NCBI RefSeq assembly: GCF_001592305.1
Contig: NZ_BCWR01000020.1
Span: 1-64,000 of the forward strand
Source: Hydrogenophaga taeniospiralis CCUG 15921
GTDB lineage: Bacteria > Pseudomonadota > Gammaproteobacteria > Burkholderiales > Burkholderiaceae_C
Reading direction: 5' to 3'
Length of the DNA: 64,000 bases
Shown: in pieces, positions 1-10,127 of the stretch
Layout of the letters: every line of letters begins with the position of its first letter
Numbering within the stretch: position 1 is the stretch's first letter
The notes under the pieces: generated by a model
Seen by the model: the letters and a program-made list of their open reading frames with translations, nothing else
Told to the model about the DNA's origin: nothing
Database searches by the model: none
Position numbers and translations under genes: made by a program

Positions 1-2390
1 CCGAACGTCAGTTCCACAGGGTCCGTAACAGAAACCGGAACCGTCCGGCTGGACAATCCCTCACCCGATGCGGTCAAGGTGGTGCTGCCTTTTTCGACAC
101 CCAGCAACTCCACCTGCACCACACCACCGGAGGTCTCGCCCTGGGCGATGGTGACGGTGGTGGGGGAAATGGTGGCAACCGCCGTGTTGCTCACGCCCAG
201 GCTCACCGTCACCCCACCTGCCGGAGCGGGCCGGGAAAGCGTCACCGCGTATTTGCGGGACATCCCCTGTGGAATCGACACGCTCGACACGCTGGGCGAA
301 CCCAGGCCGATGGCCACGGTCTCGACCGTGACAGGCAGGCTGGCGGCCTGATGCCCCGCGGCCGTGGCGGCCACAGAGGTGGTGCCCGCTGCGACACCGG
401 TGAGCGTGAAGTTGATGCTGGTCTGGCCCGCCGGCACCACCACGCTAACGGGGACGGACGCCACCGCTGGGTCGCCACTGCTGAGCGCGACCTCCAGGCC
501 GCCGGCAGGAGCCGGGTCCGACAGGGTCAGCGGAATCGACCGGCTCAGACCGGGCGCAACCAGCGATCCGGCGGGCAGGACGATGGAGAGCGGCCGGACG
601 TTGACGGCGGTCTGCGCCGAGACGTGGTTCTCGGCCGTGGCGGTGACCGTGGCGCTGCCCTCGGACACCGTACCGACCAGGACCGTCGCTGTGGTGGCGC
701 CCGCTGGGATCGTGACGCTGGTGGGCACGGTGGCCACTGCGACATGGCTGCTGCTCAGCGACACCAACAACCCGGACGCGGACGCCGGCGCGGACGACTG
801 CACCGACAGTTCGGCCGATCGGCCCACACCCAGGGTCAATGCACTGGGCGACAGCGTCAGGCGGGGCGGGGACATCACGTTGACGGTGGCCTGCCCACTG
901 GCAAAGCCTACCCGGCTGACCGTGACCACGGAACTGCCCACACCAAGGGCATTGATGGACAGGGCGGCACTGGCCTGCCCCTCGGCCACATGCACAGCCG
1001 CGGGAGCGGTGGCCACCGAAGGCACGGAGGACACCACGTTGAGGTCAAGCCCTCCGCTGGGCGCCGGGTAGGGGAGCTGGACCGTGAGGGTGGTGCTCGA
1101 CCCGTTGAAGACGCTGGATGCCGCAGGTGCCACCGACAGCACGGCGGACAACACGGGAAGGTCCACAACGGGCGAGGTGATGAACTGCCCGGCGTTGGCC
1201 GCATCAGGGCTGCGCAGTGACACGCGCAAGGTGGTCGGGGTCAGCGGCGCGCTGACCGATGCGCTCAGCTGGGTGGCCGAGACAAACTGCGTGGACGCCG
1301 CCGCCCCGTCAACCAGGACCTGGGTATCGCTTCGCAGCGCCAGACCGTTCACGGTCAGCGAGACATTGCCCTGACCGGTGTACAGGTTGGCCGGCACCAA
1401 GGACTTGATCAGAGGCCGCGACTCCTGGACGGAAATCGCGTTGCTCAAGCGCACAGGGCCGGCGTCGGTCCATGCCTCCAGCGCAGCTGGACCCGCCGCA
1501 GCGGCCCCGTCAGCGGCAACGGTGAGCTGGACGCTGGTGTCCGTACCGCCCGGCTGGACCTGCACGGACAAGCCCGAACGATCAAACGAAACGTTCGTCA
1601 ACCCCGTCAACCGGGTTCCCGTCAGGTTGAAAGTATTGCTGTCTCCGGCCTGAATCTCTTGGGGGCTGACCGACTGCAAGGTGGGCGTTGCACCGACCGA
1701 GACAGCCCCACTTTGAACGATGTAGGGGATGCCTCTGAGCCCCCACCTCACATTGCCCAGGATGTCACCCGCGGGCACCACAATGCCGTTGATCGTGTTG
1801 CCCTCGGCTTTGTTGCCCACGCCACGGGGCGAAGCCGCCAGGTCCATCGAGATGGCAGGCCCCTGCTGATGGCGCACGGTCACGTTGTTGAACACCGGTG
1901 CCGATCCCTGGACCACCAGGCCTCGGCCGTGTTCAAACACCACGTGCTCGAGCTGGGTGCTGCTGGCCCCGGGCGAAAACACCCACTGCGCCCAATCGCC
2001 GGGCGCGGCCGCCTGGCCCAAACGGGTGGCATTGGACAGCACACGGATGGGGTTTTCCGGGTGGCCCATGGCCCGGAGCGAGCCCGTCTGGACCGTGAGG
2101 CCGGTGTTGGGCGCCATGTACACGGCGACGCCCGCGTCGATGGTCAAGGTGGCGCCGTTTTGCACGACGACGTTGCCCTCAACGAGGTAGGGGCTCTGTT
2201 CCAGTGTCCAACGCGCGTCGGATGGCACTGGCCCCGAGACGCTGGTTTGGGCATGAACGACCGCACCCGAGAGCAACCAGGCCCCCACCAACGCGACAGC
2301 ACCCGACTTGCACAGAGACGTGATGCACGTCTTGACCCATTGGCGAAGCGATCCGGCAGCAGGGACTTGGGGGAATCGATGGGCAGCCAT
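1..2390 (-). CDS. Large secreted Ig-like repeat surface protein, 5' part
   Basis: The reading frame is open from an ATG at 2390 to the left edge, so about 796 residues are seen and the C-terminus is missing. The N-terminus has a long basic leader and a hydrophobic segment ending in an AQ-T type cleavage site near residue 47, a Sec signal. Residues about 50-195 (LVEGNVVVQNGATLTIDAG and following) look like a right-handed beta-helix start. Two IPT/TIG-like modules follow. The rest is at least four units of about 95-100 residues sharing PAPxGGLxVxLxS, VAxVP and GQTSxxxxLxGVxxGTT patterns, typical of bacterial Ig-like adhesins. No clear ribosome site decides the start. Family and export are inferred from composition and repeats; the ligand is unknown. 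Confidence 0.8.
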   Translation of the reverse strand, partial: MAAHRFPQVPAAGSLRQWVKTCITSLCKSGAVALVGAWLLSGAVVHAQTSVSGPVPSDARWTLEQSPYLVEGNVVVQNGATLTIDAGVAVYMAPNTGLTVQTGSLRAMGHPENPIRVLSNATRLGQAAAPGDWAQWVFSPGASSTQLEHVVFEHGRGLVVQGSAPVFNNVTVRHQQGPAISMDLAASPRGVGNKAEGNTINGIVVPAGDILGNVRWGLRGIPYIVQSGAVSVGATPTLQSVSPQEIQAGDSNTFNLTGTRLTGLTNVSFDRSGLSVQVQPGGTDTSVQLTVAADGAAAAGPAALEAWTDAGPVRLSNAISVQESRPLIKSLVPANLYTGQGNVSLTVNGLALRSDTQVLVDGAAASTQFVSATQLSASVSAPLTPTTLRVSLRSPDAANAGQFITSPVVDLPVLSAVLSVAPAASSVFNGSSTTLTVQLPYPAPSGGLDLNVVSSVPSVATAPAAVHVAEGQASAALSINALGVGSSVVTVSRVGFASGQATVNVMSPPRLTLSPSALTLGVGRSAELSVQSSAPASASGLLVSLSSSHVAVATVPTSVTIPAGATTATVLVGTVSEGSATVTATAENHVSAQTAVNVRPLSIVLPAGSLVAPGLSRSIPLTLSDPAPAGGLEVALSSGDPAVASVPVSVVVPAGQTSINFTLTGVAAGTTSVAATAAGHQAASLPVTVETVAIGLGSPSVSSVSIPQGMSRKYAVTLSRPAPAGGVTVSLGVSNTAVATISPTTVTIAQGETSGGVVQVELLGVEKGSTTLTASGEGLSSRTVPVSVTDPVELTF

Positions 2391-3640
<1,250 letters not shown>

Positions 3641-3664
3641 CCGTCAGCCTGCCGGCAAGCGGCG

Positions 3665-4576
3665 TCAACCCGACATATGGGGGTGTCGCGCCAGCAGCTC
3701 CGCCACCCACTCCACGAAGGCCCGCACCTTCGCGCTCAGGTGCCGGTTGGGGGGGTACACCACGTACAGCGGAATCGTCATGCAGGTCCAGTCGCTCAGC
3801 ACCTGCACCAGCTCGCCACGCTCGATCAAGGGCCGGGCCGTGAAGGCGGCCATCTGGGCGACCCCCAGACCCGCCAGCACCGCCGCCGTGATCGCGTTGC
3901 TCTCGTTCACCGAGAGCTTGTAGCGGCCTGAAATCTCCAGCATCTGGCCGTCCTTCTCGAACTCGTTCACGTAGTGCCGCCCATTGCGGGTGGAGAAGTG
4001 GTTCACCATGGTGTGCCCGCTCTCCAGCTGTTCCGGGTGCGTGGGCGTGCCATGCGCCTGCAGGTAGGCCGGCGAGGCCACCGTGATCAGCGACACGTTG
4101 GCCACGCGCCGCGCCACGAGCGACTGGTCCAGCAGCTCGCCGCCGCGCAGCACGCAGTCCACGTTGTCGGCCAGCAGGTCCACGGACCGATCGGACACGC
4201 CCAGGTCGAGCTGGATGTCGGGAAAGCGGCGGTAGAAGTCGGCCAGCGCCGGGATGATGATTTCGCGCGCCACCGAACTGCCCACGTCCACGCGCAGGCG
4301 CCCGCTGGGCTTGGCCTGGGCGTTGGTCATGCTGGCCTCGATGTCGTCGAGGTCGTTGAGCACGCGCACCGTGCGCTCGTAGTAGGCCGCGCCGTCGGGC
4401 GTGACGGTCACGCGCCGCGTGGTGCGGTTGAGCAGCTTGACCTTCAGGCGCGCCTCCAGGTGCTGCACGAGCTTGGTGACCGTACCCTTGGGAAGATCCA
4501 GCGATTGCGCCGCTTTCGTGAAGGTGCCCGCCTCCACCACCCGCGCAAACACGCGTATCGATTGGATCTGATCCAT
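3665..4576 (-). CDS. LysR-family transcriptional regulator of the RND efflux operon
   Basis: 303 residues with the LysR layout: winged helix-turn-helix at about 1-60 (VVEAGTFTKAAQSLDLPKGT) and a periplasmic-binding-like effector domain at about 90-300. Its closest named style is the CrgA-like group (RTTRRVTVTPDGAAYYER). It is divergent from the hydrolase/RND efflux operon, with a perfect 10-bp inverted repeat between them, which suggests it controls that operon and itself. The inducer is unknown. Confidence 0.92.
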   Translation of the reverse strand: MDQIQSIRVFARVVEAGTFTKAAQSLDLPKGTVTKLVQHLEARLKVKLLNRTTRRVTVTPDGAAYYERTVRVLNDLDDIEASMTNAQAKPSGRLRVDVGSSVAREIIIPALADFYRRFPDIQLDLGVSDRSVDLLADNVDCVLRGGELLDQSLVARRVANVSLITVASPAYLQAHGTPTHPEQLESGHTMVNHFSTRNGRHYVNEFEKDGQMLEISGRYKLSVNESNAITAAVLAGLGVAQMAAFTARPLIERGELVQVLSDWTCMTIPLYVVYPPNRHLSAKVRAFVEWVAELLARHPHMSG

Positions 4577-4590
4577 GCCCTCGGTCCTTC

Positions 4591-4635
4591 ATGTCTGTTT
4601 TATGGCCGGATTGTTCACGCAATGGAAACAGACAT
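4591..4635. promoter_or_regulatory. Inverted repeat in the lysR/efflux divergent promoter
   Basis: ATGTCTGTTT (4591-4600) and AAACAGACAT (4626-4635) are perfect inverted arms 25 bases apart, starting 15 bases upstream of the lysR ATG and ending 51 bases before the hydrolase ATG. The position fits a LysR-type binding region serving both genes. Binding itself is inferred. Confidence 0.55.
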
Positions 4636-4686
4636 CTGGTTGAAGTTGGCTTTATCCGCAGAAGTGGTGTGTCTATAGTCCAGCCC

Positions 4687-5520
4687 ATGGCTTCACCGTC
4701 CTCTTCCTTCGCCCCGTCGGCCCCCGCACAGACCCTGTGGGTGCCGGGCACACCGCCGCTGGAGCTGCGCGTCTGGGGCAAGAAGCCGCGCGGCGGCGCG
4801 GTGCCACTCGTGCTGCATTTCCACGGCGGCGCCTTCGTCTCGGGCGATCTGGACAGCGGCGCCTGCCTGGCCGAGCTGCTGGCGAGCGCGGGCGCGGTGG
4901 TGGCCTCGCTGGCCTACCCGCTGGCGCCCGCCCACCGTTTCCCCGAGGCCGTGGAAGCCGGCTACGCGACCCTGGCGTGGCTGCACAAGCAGCGCAGCCG
5001 CCTGGCCGGCAAGGACGCGCCGCTGTTCGTGGCCGGTGAAGAAGCCGGCGGCAACCTCGCCGCCGCGGTGGCGCTCATGGTGCGCGACCGCGGCCACCCG
5101 CCGCTGGCCGGCCAGATGCTGGTCGCTCCCATGCTGGACCCGTGCAACGCCACCGCCTCGCTGCGCCAGACCATGGGCGAAGCCACCGGCTGCAAGTGGA
5201 TCGATGGCTGGCAGCAGTACCTGCGCGGCCCGATGGACGCCGAACATCCGTACGCCGTGCCCAGCCGCGCGCAGCGCCTGGCCGGCCTGCCGCCCACGCT
5301 GGTCCTGACCGGCGGCGACGACCCGATGCGCGACGAGGCCCTGGCCTACGCCGAGCGTCTGCGCGAGGCGGGCATCACCGTGCACAGCGGCATGCTGCCG
5401 CCCACCACCGGCTGGCCCGACTCGCTGAGCGAGCAGCCCGCCGAAGAATGTCCGTGCGCCATCGAGGTGCGCGAACACGTCCGCGCCTTCTTCCAGGCCG
5501 CGACGCCGCCGCCGTCCTGA
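4687..5520 (+). CDS. Alpha/beta hydrolase-like protein lacking its nucleophile
   Basis: A 277-residue member of the hormone-sensitive-lipase/esterase group. The oxyanion motif HGGAF (residues 46-50) is intact and a GGDDPM aspartate loop is present. The nucleophile elbow, normally GDSAGG, reads GEEAGG (117-122), with Glu119 in the serine position. The usual C-terminal H-G-F is replaced by a proline-rich GMLPPTTGW. It is therefore probably not a hydrolase but a binding or accessory protein. It is the first gene of the efflux operon. The ATG at 4687 is preferred over 4591, which lies inside the operator repeat. Confidence 0.8.
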   Translation: MASPSSSFAPSAPAQTLWVPGTPPLELRVWGKKPRGGAVPLVLHFHGGAFVSGDLDSGACLAELLASAGAVVASLAYPLAPAHRFPEAVEAGYATLAWLHKQRSRLAGKDAPLFVAGEEAGGNLAAAVALMVRDRGHPPLAGQMLVAPMLDPCNATASLRQTMGEATGCKWIDGWQQYLRGPMDAEHPYAVPSRAQRLAGLPPTLVLTGGDDPMRDEALAYAERLREAGITVHSGMLPPTTGWPDSLSEQPAEECPCAIEVREHVRAFFQAATPPPS

Positions 5521-5608
5521 CGGACCCGCCCCCCTTTCCCACCACCCTGAAACGCCACCCCGGTCATCCACCGGGGGCGGTCCCGCTCGCCCTCAAAAAG
5601 GAAAAACC

Positions 5609-6865
5609 ATGTCCGACCTGCCCTCTTCCAAGCGCCGCATCTGGTGGCCGACCGCCGCCGCCCTGGCCGCCGTCACCCTCGCCGTGATCGTGCTCACCCA
5701 GAAGTCCAACCCCGCGCAGGCCAGCGCGGCGCCGAGCGCGCCGCCGCCCATGCCGGTGTCCGTGGCCACCGTGACCGAGAGCGACATCGCCGCCTGGGAC
5801 GAGTTCTCGGGTCGCCTGGAAGCGGTGGAGCGGGTGGACATCCGCTCGCGCGTCGCAGGCGTCGTCCAGGCCACGCATTTCCGCGAAGGTGCGCTGGTGG
5901 CCAAGGGCGACCTGCTGATCTCGATCGACCCCGCGCCGTATGAGGCCGAGGTGGCGCGCGCCGAGGCGCAGACCGTCGCTGCGCAGGCCCGCGTGACCCA
6001 CGCCAGCAACGAACATGCCCGGGCCCGCCGCCTGTGGGACGACAAGGCGATCGCCCAGCGCGAGCTCGACGACCGGGAGAGCGCGCTGCGCGAGGCCGAG
6101 GCCAACCTCAAGGCCGCGCAGGCCCAGTTGCAGACCACGCGCCTGAGCCTGGGCTACACCCAGGTGCGGGCCCCGGTGGCCGGGCGCATCGGCCGGCTGG
6201 AAGTGACGGTGGGCAACCTGGTCGCCGCCGGCCCGGGCGCGCCCGTGCTGACCACCCTGGTTTCCGTGAGCCCGATCTACGCCAGCTTCGACGCCGACGA
6301 AAAAACCGTGGCCCGCGCGCTCAAGGGCCTGGCCGGCGCTGGCAGCAGCGCACGCCAGCTGCTCGCACGCATTCCCGTGCAGATGGGCACCTCGGACAGC
6401 GCCGACACGCCCTACGCCGGCCAGTTGCAGCTGATCGACAACCAGGTGGACCCGCGCAGCGGCACGGTGCGCGTGCGCGCCGTGTTCGACAACCAGGACG
6501 GCCAGCTGATGCCCGGGCAGTTCGCGCGCATCCGCATGGGCCAGGCGCAAAGCGCGCGCACCCTGCTGGTGAGCGAACGCGCCGTCGGCACCGACCAGGA
6601 CAAGAAGTACGTGCTGGTGGTGGGCGAGGGCGACAAGACCGAATACCGCGCCGTCACGCTGGGCGCGTCCGTCGACGGCCTGCGCACCGTGCTCAGCGGC
6701 CTGAAACCCGGCGAACGCATCGTCGTCAACGGCCTGCAGCGCGTGCGCCCCGGTGACGTGGTGCAGCCGCAGGACGTGCCCATGAACGCCGCAGCGCGCA
6801 GCAGGGACGCCACCGAATCCAAGGCCCGCGCCGAGGCCCCTGATCCCGCCGTGGCCAAGTCCTGA
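5609..6865 (+). CDS. RND efflux periplasmic adaptor (membrane fusion protein)
   Basis: 418 residues of the MexE/AcrA family. Residues about 10-30 form an uncleaved or Sec-type hydrophobic anchor with no lipobox cysteine. The lipoyl and barrel-sandwich halves flank an alpha-helical hairpin (about 105-175: RARRLWDDKAIAQRELDD). Beta-barrel and membrane-proximal domains follow (LQLIDNQVDPRSGTVRVRA). AAGGA lies 6 bases before the ATG. It links the inner-membrane pump to the outer-membrane channel encoded next. Substrate cannot be read from sequence; the MexEF-OprN-like set usually exports drugs, aromatics or signal molecules. Confidence 0.95.
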   Translation: MSDLPSSKRRIWWPTAAALAAVTLAVIVLTQKSNPAQASAAPSAPPPMPVSVATVTESDIAAWDEFSGRLEAVERVDIRSRVAGVVQATHFREGALVAKGDLLISIDPAPYEAEVARAEAQTVAAQARVTHASNEHARARRLWDDKAIAQRELDDRESALREAEANLKAAQAQLQTTRLSLGYTQVRAPVAGRIGRLEVTVGNLVAAGPGAPVLTTLVSVSPIYASFDADEKTVARALKGLAGAGSSARQLLARIPVQMGTSDSADTPYAGQLQLIDNQVDPRSGTVRVRAVFDNQDGQLMPGQFARIRMGQAQSARTLLVSERAVGTDQDKKYVLVVGEGDKTEYRAVTLGASVDGLRTVLSGLKPGERIVVNGLQRVRPGDVVQPQDVPMNAAARSRDATESKARAEAPDPAVAKS

Positions 6866-6888
6866 GCCCCGCCAGTGAGAAGAACACC

Positions 6889-9800
6889 ATGAACCTCTCC
6901 AAATTCTTCATCGATCGGCCGATCTTCGCGGGCGTGCTCTCGCTGCTGATCCTGATCGCCGGCCTGGTCGCGCTGCGCGGCCTGCCGATCTCCGAGTACC
7001 CCGAGGTCGCCCCGCCCTCGGTGGTGGTGCGCGCCCAGTACCCGGGCGCCAACCCCAAGGTGATCGCCGAAACCGTGGCCACGCCGCTGGAGGAATCCAT
7101 CAACGGCGTCGAAGGCATGCTCTACATGGGCAGCCAGGCCACGACCGATGGCGTGATGACGCTCACCGTGACCTTCAAGCTCGGCACCGACCCCGACAAG
7201 GCCCAGCAGCTGGTGCAGAACCGCGTCTCGCAGGCCGAGCCGCGCCTGCCAGAAGAGGTGCGTCGCCTGGGCGTGACCACGGTCAAGAGCTCGCCCGACA
7301 TCACGATGGTGGTGCACCTGGTGTCGCCCAACGACCGCTACGACATCAACTACCTGCGCAACTACGCGGTGCTCAACGTCAAGGACCGGCTCGCGCGCAT
7401 CGAGGGCGTGGGCCAGGTGCAGGTCTTCGGTGGGGGCGACTACTCCATGCGCGTCTGGCTCGACCCGCAGAAGGTGGCGCAGCGCGGCCTCTCGGCCAGC
7501 GACGTGGTGGCCGCGATCCGCGGCCAGAACGTGCAGGCCGCGGCGGGCGTGGTCGGCGCTTCGCCAGGCCTGCCGGGCGTGGACCTGCAGCTGTCCATCA
7601 ACGCCCAGGGCCGCTTGCAGACCGAAGAAGAGTTCGGCGACATCATCGTGAAGACCGGTGCCGACGGCGCCGTGACCCGGCTGCGCGACATCGCGCGGTT
7701 GGAGATGGGCGCGGCCGACTACTCGCTGCGCTCGCTGCTGAACAACAAGCCCGCCGTCGGCATGGGCGTGTTCCAGGCGCCGGGCTCCAACGCACTCGAC
7801 ATCTCGGCCAACGTGCGCGCCACCATGGCCGAACTGCAGAAGGCCATGCCCGAGGGCGTGGAATACCGCATCGCCTACGACCCCACGCAGTTCGTGCGCG
7901 CCTCGATCCAGTCGGTGATCACCACCCTGCTAGAGGCCATCGCGCTCGTGGTGCTGGTGGTGATCCTGTTCCTGCAGACCTGGCGCGCCTCCATCATTCC
8001 GCTGCTGGCGGTGCCGGTGTCGGTGGTGGGCACGTTTGCGGTGCTGCACTTGCTGGGCTTTTCGATCAACGCGCTCTCGCTGTTCGGCCTGGTGCTGGCG
8101 ATCGGCATCGTGGTGGATGACGCCATCGTGGTGGTGGAGAACGTGGAACGCAACATCGAGGCCGGCCTGTCGCCGCGCGACGCCACCTACCGCGCGATGA
8201 AGGAAGTGTCCGGCCCGATCATCGCCATCGCGCTGGTGCTGGTCGCGGTGTTCGTGCCGCTGGCCTTCATCAGCGGCCTCACGGGCCAGTTCTACAAGCA
8301 GTTCGCGGTGACCATCGCGATCTCCACCGTGATCTCGGCCATCAACTCGCTCACGCTCTCGCCCGCGCTCGCGGCTCTGCTGCTGCGTGGCCACGATGCC
8401 CCGAAGGACGCGCTCACGCGCGGCATGAACCGGATTTTCGGCTGGCTGTTCCGCGGCTTCAACCGCTTCTTCCACCGCGGCGCGGAGGCCTACAGCGGCG
8501 GCGTGCGGCGCGTCATCTCGCGCAAGGCGCTGATGATGGGGATCTACCTCGCGCTGGTGGGCGTGACCTTCGGCCTGTTCAAGGCGGTGCCCAGCGGCTT
8601 CGTGCCCGCGCAGGACAAGCAGTACCTGATCGGCTTCGCGCAGCTGCCCGACGGCGCCACGCTGGACCGCACGGAAGAAGTGATCCAGCGCATGGGCGAG
8701 ATCACCAAGCAGAACCCGAACGTGGAAGACGCGATCGCCTTCCCTGGCCTGTCGATCAACGGCTTCACCAACAGCTCGAACTCGGGCATCGTGTTCGCCA
8801 CACTCAAGCCCTTTGCCGAGCGCCAGCGCGCCGACCAGAGCGGTGGCGCCGTCGCGGGCCAGCTGAACCAGGCCTACGGCAGCATCCAGGACGCTTTCAT
8901 CGTGATGTTCCCGCCGCCCCCGGTGGCGGGCCTGGGCACCACGGGTGGCTTCAAGCTGCAGCTGGAAGACAAGGGCTCGCTGGGTTACGAGGCGATGGAC
9001 GCGGCCGTGAAAGCCTTCATGGCCAAGGCCTGGCAGACGCCCGAGCTCGCCGGCATGTTCACGAGCTGGCAGGTCAACGTGCCGCAGCTCTACGCCGACA
9101 TCGACCGCACCAAGGCGCGCCAGCTCGGCGTGCCGGTGACGGACATCTTCGACACCATGCAGATCTACCTCGGCAGCCTGTACGTGAACGACTTCAACCA
9201 GTTCGGCCGCACCTACAGCGTGCGCGCCCAGGCCGACGCGCCCTACCGCGCGCGCGCCGAAGACGTGGGCCTGCTCAAGGTGCGCTCGAACTCGGGCGAG
9301 ATGGTGCCGCTGTCGGCGCTGATGAAGGTGAACTCCAGTTTCGGCCCGGAGCGCGCCATGCGCTACAACGGCTACCTCTCGGCCGACATCAACGGCGGCC
9401 CCGCGCCCGGCTTCTCGTCGGGCCAGGCGCAAGACGCGATCGAACGCATCGCCGCCGAGACGCTGCCGCCCGGCATTGGCTTCGAATGGACCGAACTCAC
9501 CTACCAGGAGATCCTGGCCGGCAACTCCGCGCTGTGGGTGTTCCCGCTCGCCATCCTGCTGGTGTTCCTGGTGCTGGCCGCGCAGTACGAAAGCCTCACG
9601 CTGCCGCTGTCCATCATCCTGATCGTGCCCATGGGCCTGCTCGCGGCCATGACCGGGGTGTGGCTGGACGGGGGTGACAACAACGTGTTCACGCAGATCG
9701 GGCTGATCGTGCTGGTCGGGCTCTCGGCGAAGAACGCGATCCTGATCGTGGAGTTCGCGCGCGAACTGGAGTTTGCCGGCCGCTCGCCGGTGCAGGCCGC

Positions 9801-10116
9801 CATAGAAGCCAGCCGCCTGCGGCTGCGCCCCATCCTCATGACCTCGCTGGCTTTCGTGATGGGGGTGCTGCCGCTGGTGCTGGCCACCGGCGCGGGCGCC
9901 GAAATGCGCTCGGCCATGGGCGTGGCCGTGTTCGCCGGAATGATCGGCGTGACCGCCTTCGGCCTGTTCCTCACCCCCGTGTTCTACGTGCTGCTGCGCC
10001 GCCTGGCGGGCAACCGCACGCTGCGCCAGCACGGCGAGATCCCTCACTTCGAGGGATTCGCCTCTGGCGGTGGAGGCTCCGCGCGTGCGGTGCCCGCCGC
10101 CCCCCTGACCCATTGA
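6889..10116 (+). CDS. RND multidrug efflux permease (HAE1 family)
   Basis: 1,075 residues, the usual length for MexF/AcrB-type trimeric proton antiporters. It begins FFIDRPIFAGVLS, has two large periplasmic loops and twelve predicted membrane helices. The proton-relay acidic pair is in GIVVDDAIVVVENV and the matching lysine in GLSAKNAILIVEF. The gene lies 23 bases after the adaptor and 11 bases before the outer-membrane factor, so the three form one operon under the divergent LysR regulator. Confidence 0.97.
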   Translation: MNLSKFFIDRPIFAGVLSLLILIAGLVALRGLPISEYPEVAPPSVVVRAQYPGANPKVIAETVATPLEESINGVEGMLYMGSQATTDGVMTLTVTFKLGTDPDKAQQLVQNRVSQAEPRLPEEVRRLGVTTVKSSPDITMVVHLVSPNDRYDINYLRNYAVLNVKDRLARIEGVGQVQVFGGGDYSMRVWLDPQKVAQRGLSASDVVAAIRGQNVQAAAGVVGASPGLPGVDLQLSINAQGRLQTEEEFGDIIVKTGADGAVTRLRDIARLEMGAADYSLRSLLNNKPAVGMGVFQAPGSNALDISANVRATMAELQKAMPEGVEYRIAYDPTQFVRASIQSVITTLLEAIALVVLVVILFLQTWRASIIPLLAVPVSVVGTFAVLHLLGFSINALSLFGLVLAIGIVVDDAIVVVENVERNIEAGLSPRDATYRAMKEVSGPIIAIALVLVAVFVPLAFISGLTGQFYKQFAVTIAISTVISAINSLTLSPALAALLLRGHDAPKDALTRGMNRIFGWLFRGFNRFFHRGAEAYSGGVRRVISRKALMMGIYLALVGVTFGLFKAVPSGFVPAQDKQYLIGFAQLPDGATLDRTEEVIQRMGEITKQNPNVEDAIAFPGLSINGFTNSSNSGIVFATLKPFAERQRADQSGGAVAGQLNQAYGSIQDAFIVMFPPPPVAGLGTTGGFKLQLEDKGSLGYEAMDAAVKAFMAKAWQTPELAGMFTSWQVNVPQLYADIDRTKARQLGVPVTDIFDTMQIYLGSLYVNDFNQFGRTYSVRAQADAPYRARAEDVGLLKVRSNSGEMVPLSALMKVNSSFGPERAMRYNGYLSADINGGPAPGFSSGQAQDAIERIAAETLPPGIGFEWTELTYQEILAGNSALWVFPLAILLVFLVLAAQYESLTLPLSIILIVPMGLLAAMTGVWLDGGDNNVFTQIGLIVLVGLSAKNAILIVEFARELEFAGRSPVQAAIEASRLRLRPILMTSLAFVMGVLPLVLATGAGAEMRSAMGVAVFAGMIGVTAFGLFLTPVFYVLLRRLAGNRTLRQHGEIPHFEGFASGGGGSARAVPAAPLTH

Positions 10117-10127
10117 AGGAGCCCGAC

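Noticed and set aside
4591..4686. N-terminal extension of the hydrolase-like protein from the ATG at 4591
   Set aside because: It would run through the inverted repeat and adds non-conserved residues; 4687 begins a normal leader.
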